From assembly GCA_002719425.1 (NCBI GenBank), contig PBHA01000011.1, forward strand, positions 18,216 to 26,545: 8,330 nt of DNA. The letters are read 5' to 3'. Of the stretch, positions 7,240 through 8,330 are shown one piece after another. Both the position numbers and the translations under genes were made by a program. The DNA is from Chloroflexota bacterium. GTDB taxonomy: Bacteria; Chloroflexota; Dehalococcoidia; UBA1151; TMED-70. Positions within the stretch are counted from its first letter, which is position 1. The number at the start of each line of letters is the position of its first letter. Below the pieces are notes generated by a model. That model ran no database searches. It had not been told where the DNA came from and worked only from the letters and a program-made list of their open reading frames with translations.

Positions 7240-7273
7240 AAAAAGTTTAATTTGGAGGTATTCTAATTTCTAA
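7184..7273 (+). CDS. Possible 29-codon ORF bridging into valS
   Basis: An ATG preceded 4 nt upstream by AGGAGG (7174-7179), the strongest Shine-Dalgarno core in the window, opens 29 codons ending in TAA at 7271-7273. The predicted peptide begins MIKKIITAKEKK, contains ILILFF and ends RYSNF. It lies in a frame different from both neighbours, overlapping the last 56 bases of the hypothetical gene and the first 8 bases of valS. Ribosomes that translate it would stop 5 nt past the ATT start of valS, which would suit termination-reinitiation. It could equally be a chance frame in A-rich DNA. The peptide shows no recognisable domain. I infer a regulatory role, if any, in coupling rather than a function for the peptide itself. 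Confidence 0.3.
   Translation: MIKKIITAKEKKILILFFEKSLIWRYSNF
7254..7259 (+). promoter_or_regulatory. Ribosome-binding site deciding the valS start
   Basis: GGAGGT is followed by a 6-nt spacer (7260-7265) and then ATT. The spacing is ideal for initiation at 7266. No ATG, GTG or TTG lies within reach in the valS frame, and a TAA at 7248-7250 closes that frame upstream. The site therefore argues for a genuine but non-canonical start. Confidence 0.7.
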
Positions 7274-8330
7274 AAAATTTGACACAGTAGACCCTAAAAG
7301 TCTTCCTAAAAGGTTTGATTTTATTGAAAAAGAAAAAATTTGGAGAGAATTGTGGGATCAAAATAAAATATATGAAAGGGAAAAAAATTATGAAAGAAAA
7401 GATTCTTTTATAATTGATTCTCCTCCTCCCACAGTTTCAGGTTCTTTGCATGTAGGACATATTTTTTCATATACTCATCAAGATATTATTGCCAGATTTA
7501 AGCGAATGAATAATTATAATGTTGTTTATCCTATGGGTTGGGATGACAATGGATTACCTACAGAAAGAAGAGTACAAAATATATTTGGAGTAAGAATAGA
7601 CAATAGCATTCCTTATATAGAAAACCTTAATGTTGAAAAAGAGAAAAAAAATAGAGGCTTATCACAAGATGAACCATTAGTCATAAACAGAAAAAACTTT
7701 ATAGAGATGTGTCAGGTAGTTACTGAAAAAGACGAAGTAGTGTTTAAAGATTTATTTAGAAAAATGGGATATTCAATTGATTGGCAGGATGAGTATTCAA
7801 CAATAGATAATAGATCTAGATCAATAGCTCAATTATCTTTTTTGGATCTATTAGAAAAGAATATGATATATCAATCTGAATCACCAACTATGTGGGATGT
7901 AGATTTCCAAACAGCTGTTGCCCAAGCTGAGATCGAAGATAGAGAAATAGAGGGAGCGTATCATGACATTAGATTTGGTGTTAAAGATTCAAATGAAGAA
8001 ATTATAATATCAACAACTAGACCAGAGTTATTAGCATCATGTGTGGGGATTACTGCTCATCCTGATGATAAAAGATATAAACATTTGTTTGGTAAAATGG
8101 CTGTTTCACCTGTTTTTTTTGCTCCAGTACCTATTTTCTCAAGCGAATTAGTTGATATTGAAAAAGGTACTGGTATTTTGATGGTTTGTACATTCGGAGA
8201 TCAGACTGATGTAATATGGTGGAGAGAAAATTCTCTTCCATTAAGACAACTTTTTTCACAGGAGGGAATAGTAGATCAAATAAATTTTGAGAGCAGTGAA
8301 AAAAAATCAATTTGGCAGTCAGAAGATCCA
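7266..8330 (+). CDS. valS: Valyl-tRNA synthetase, N-terminal part (runs off right edge), ATT start
   Basis: These are the first 355 codons of the class I enzyme that charges tRNA-Val in the cytosol. Visible parts are LPKRFD and W26/W30 of the N-terminal helix, PPPTVSGSLHVGH with the HIGH-type motif HVGH (62-65), YPMGWDDNGLPTERRVQN (88-105), and the start of the CP1 editing domain with ISTTRPELL (248-256), AHPDD and GTGILMVCTFGDQTDV (301-316). GWDDNGLPTER is the subfamily found in archaea and some bacteria, in contrast to the GTDHAGIATQ type of E. coli. The KMSKS loop and anticodon domain lie beyond the edge. The first in-frame Met is residue 81, after the HIGH motif, so translation must start earlier. 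ATT at 7266, 6 nt after GGAGGT, gives a typical (M)SKKFD N-terminus. The gene is the fourth of the prs-secA operon. Confidence 0.93.
   Translation, partial: MSKKFDTVDPKSLPKRFDFIEKEKIWRELWDQNKIYEREKNYERKDSFIIDSPPPTVSGSLHVGHIFSYTHQDIIARFKRMNNYNVVYPMGWDDNGLPTERRVQNIFGVRIDNSIPYIENLNVEKEKKNRGLSQDEPLVINRKNFIEMCQVVTEKDEVVFKDLFRKMGYSIDWQDEYSTIDNRSRSIAQLSFLDLLEKNMIYQSESPTMWDVDFQTAVAQAEIEDREIEGAYHDIRFGVKDSNEEIIISTTRPELLASCVGITAHPDDKRYKHLFGKMAVSPVFFAPVPIFSSELVDIEKGTGILMVCTFGDQTDVIWWRENSLPLRQLFSQEGIVDQINFESSEKKSIWQSEDP

Noticed and set aside
7160..7265. T-box or other valS leader riboswitch
   Set aside because: The stretch is mostly coding for the preceding gene. It has no T-box sequence, specifier-type structure or terminator hairpin with a T run.
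7350..7352. TTG as the valS start, with GGAGAG just upstream
   Set aside because: It would remove the LPKRFD segment and the N-terminal helix that family members keep, the spacing is only 2 nt, and it ignores the ideal GGAGGT at 7254.

Overview
The window is a low-GC stretch (by eye around 30% GC, with AGA as the usual Arg codon) of ordinary bacterial chromosome. It is densely packed with housekeeping genes. The best guess at the source is a small-genome, low-GC member of the Chloroflexota (SAR202/Dehalococcoidia-like, possibly marine). This rests on remembered family features: a PRPP synthetase with a DDEINTGGT signature and a SVGALF-type C-terminus, a SecA with an enlarged loop in NBD1 and an IGLEAIGQRNPL-type scaffold, and a ValS of the GWDDNGLPTER subfamily. 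It is an inference, not a proof.

Layout. The left third (1-2852) is a minus-strand cluster, read right to left: ispH (isoprenoid precursor synthesis), a DUF192 lipoprotein coupled to ispH by an ATGA overlap, gpmA (2,3-BPG-dependent phosphoglycerate mutase), and the N-terminal 212 residues of an MFS transporter that runs off the left edge. A 56-bp gap between gpmA and the MFS gene (639-694) is far richer in GC than the other intergenic DNA. It carries a perfect 14-bp palindrome, a LacI-like dyad and a 22-bp-spaced direct repeat. A very AT-rich divergent promoter region (2853-2992) separates this cluster from a plus-strand operon: prs (PRPP synthetase), secA (Sec motor ATPase), an unrecognised 235-aa helical protein, and the first 355 codons of valS.

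The genes serve central metabolism and protein synthesis or export: glycolysis (gpmA), MEP-pathway isoprenoids (ispH), nucleotide precursors (prs), secretion (secA) and tRNA charging (valS). No mobile element, CRISPR array, tRNA, rRNA or defence-like system was seen.

The most unusual feature is at the front of valS. The only start that fits the protein family and the ribosome-binding site is an ATT codon at 7266, which lies 6 nt after a GGAGGT. A possible 29-codon reading frame with its own AGGAGG site (7184-7273) overlaps the end of the preceding gene and stops just inside valS, so it could couple translation into that weak start. The uncharacterised gene between secA and valS is the other item worth following up.
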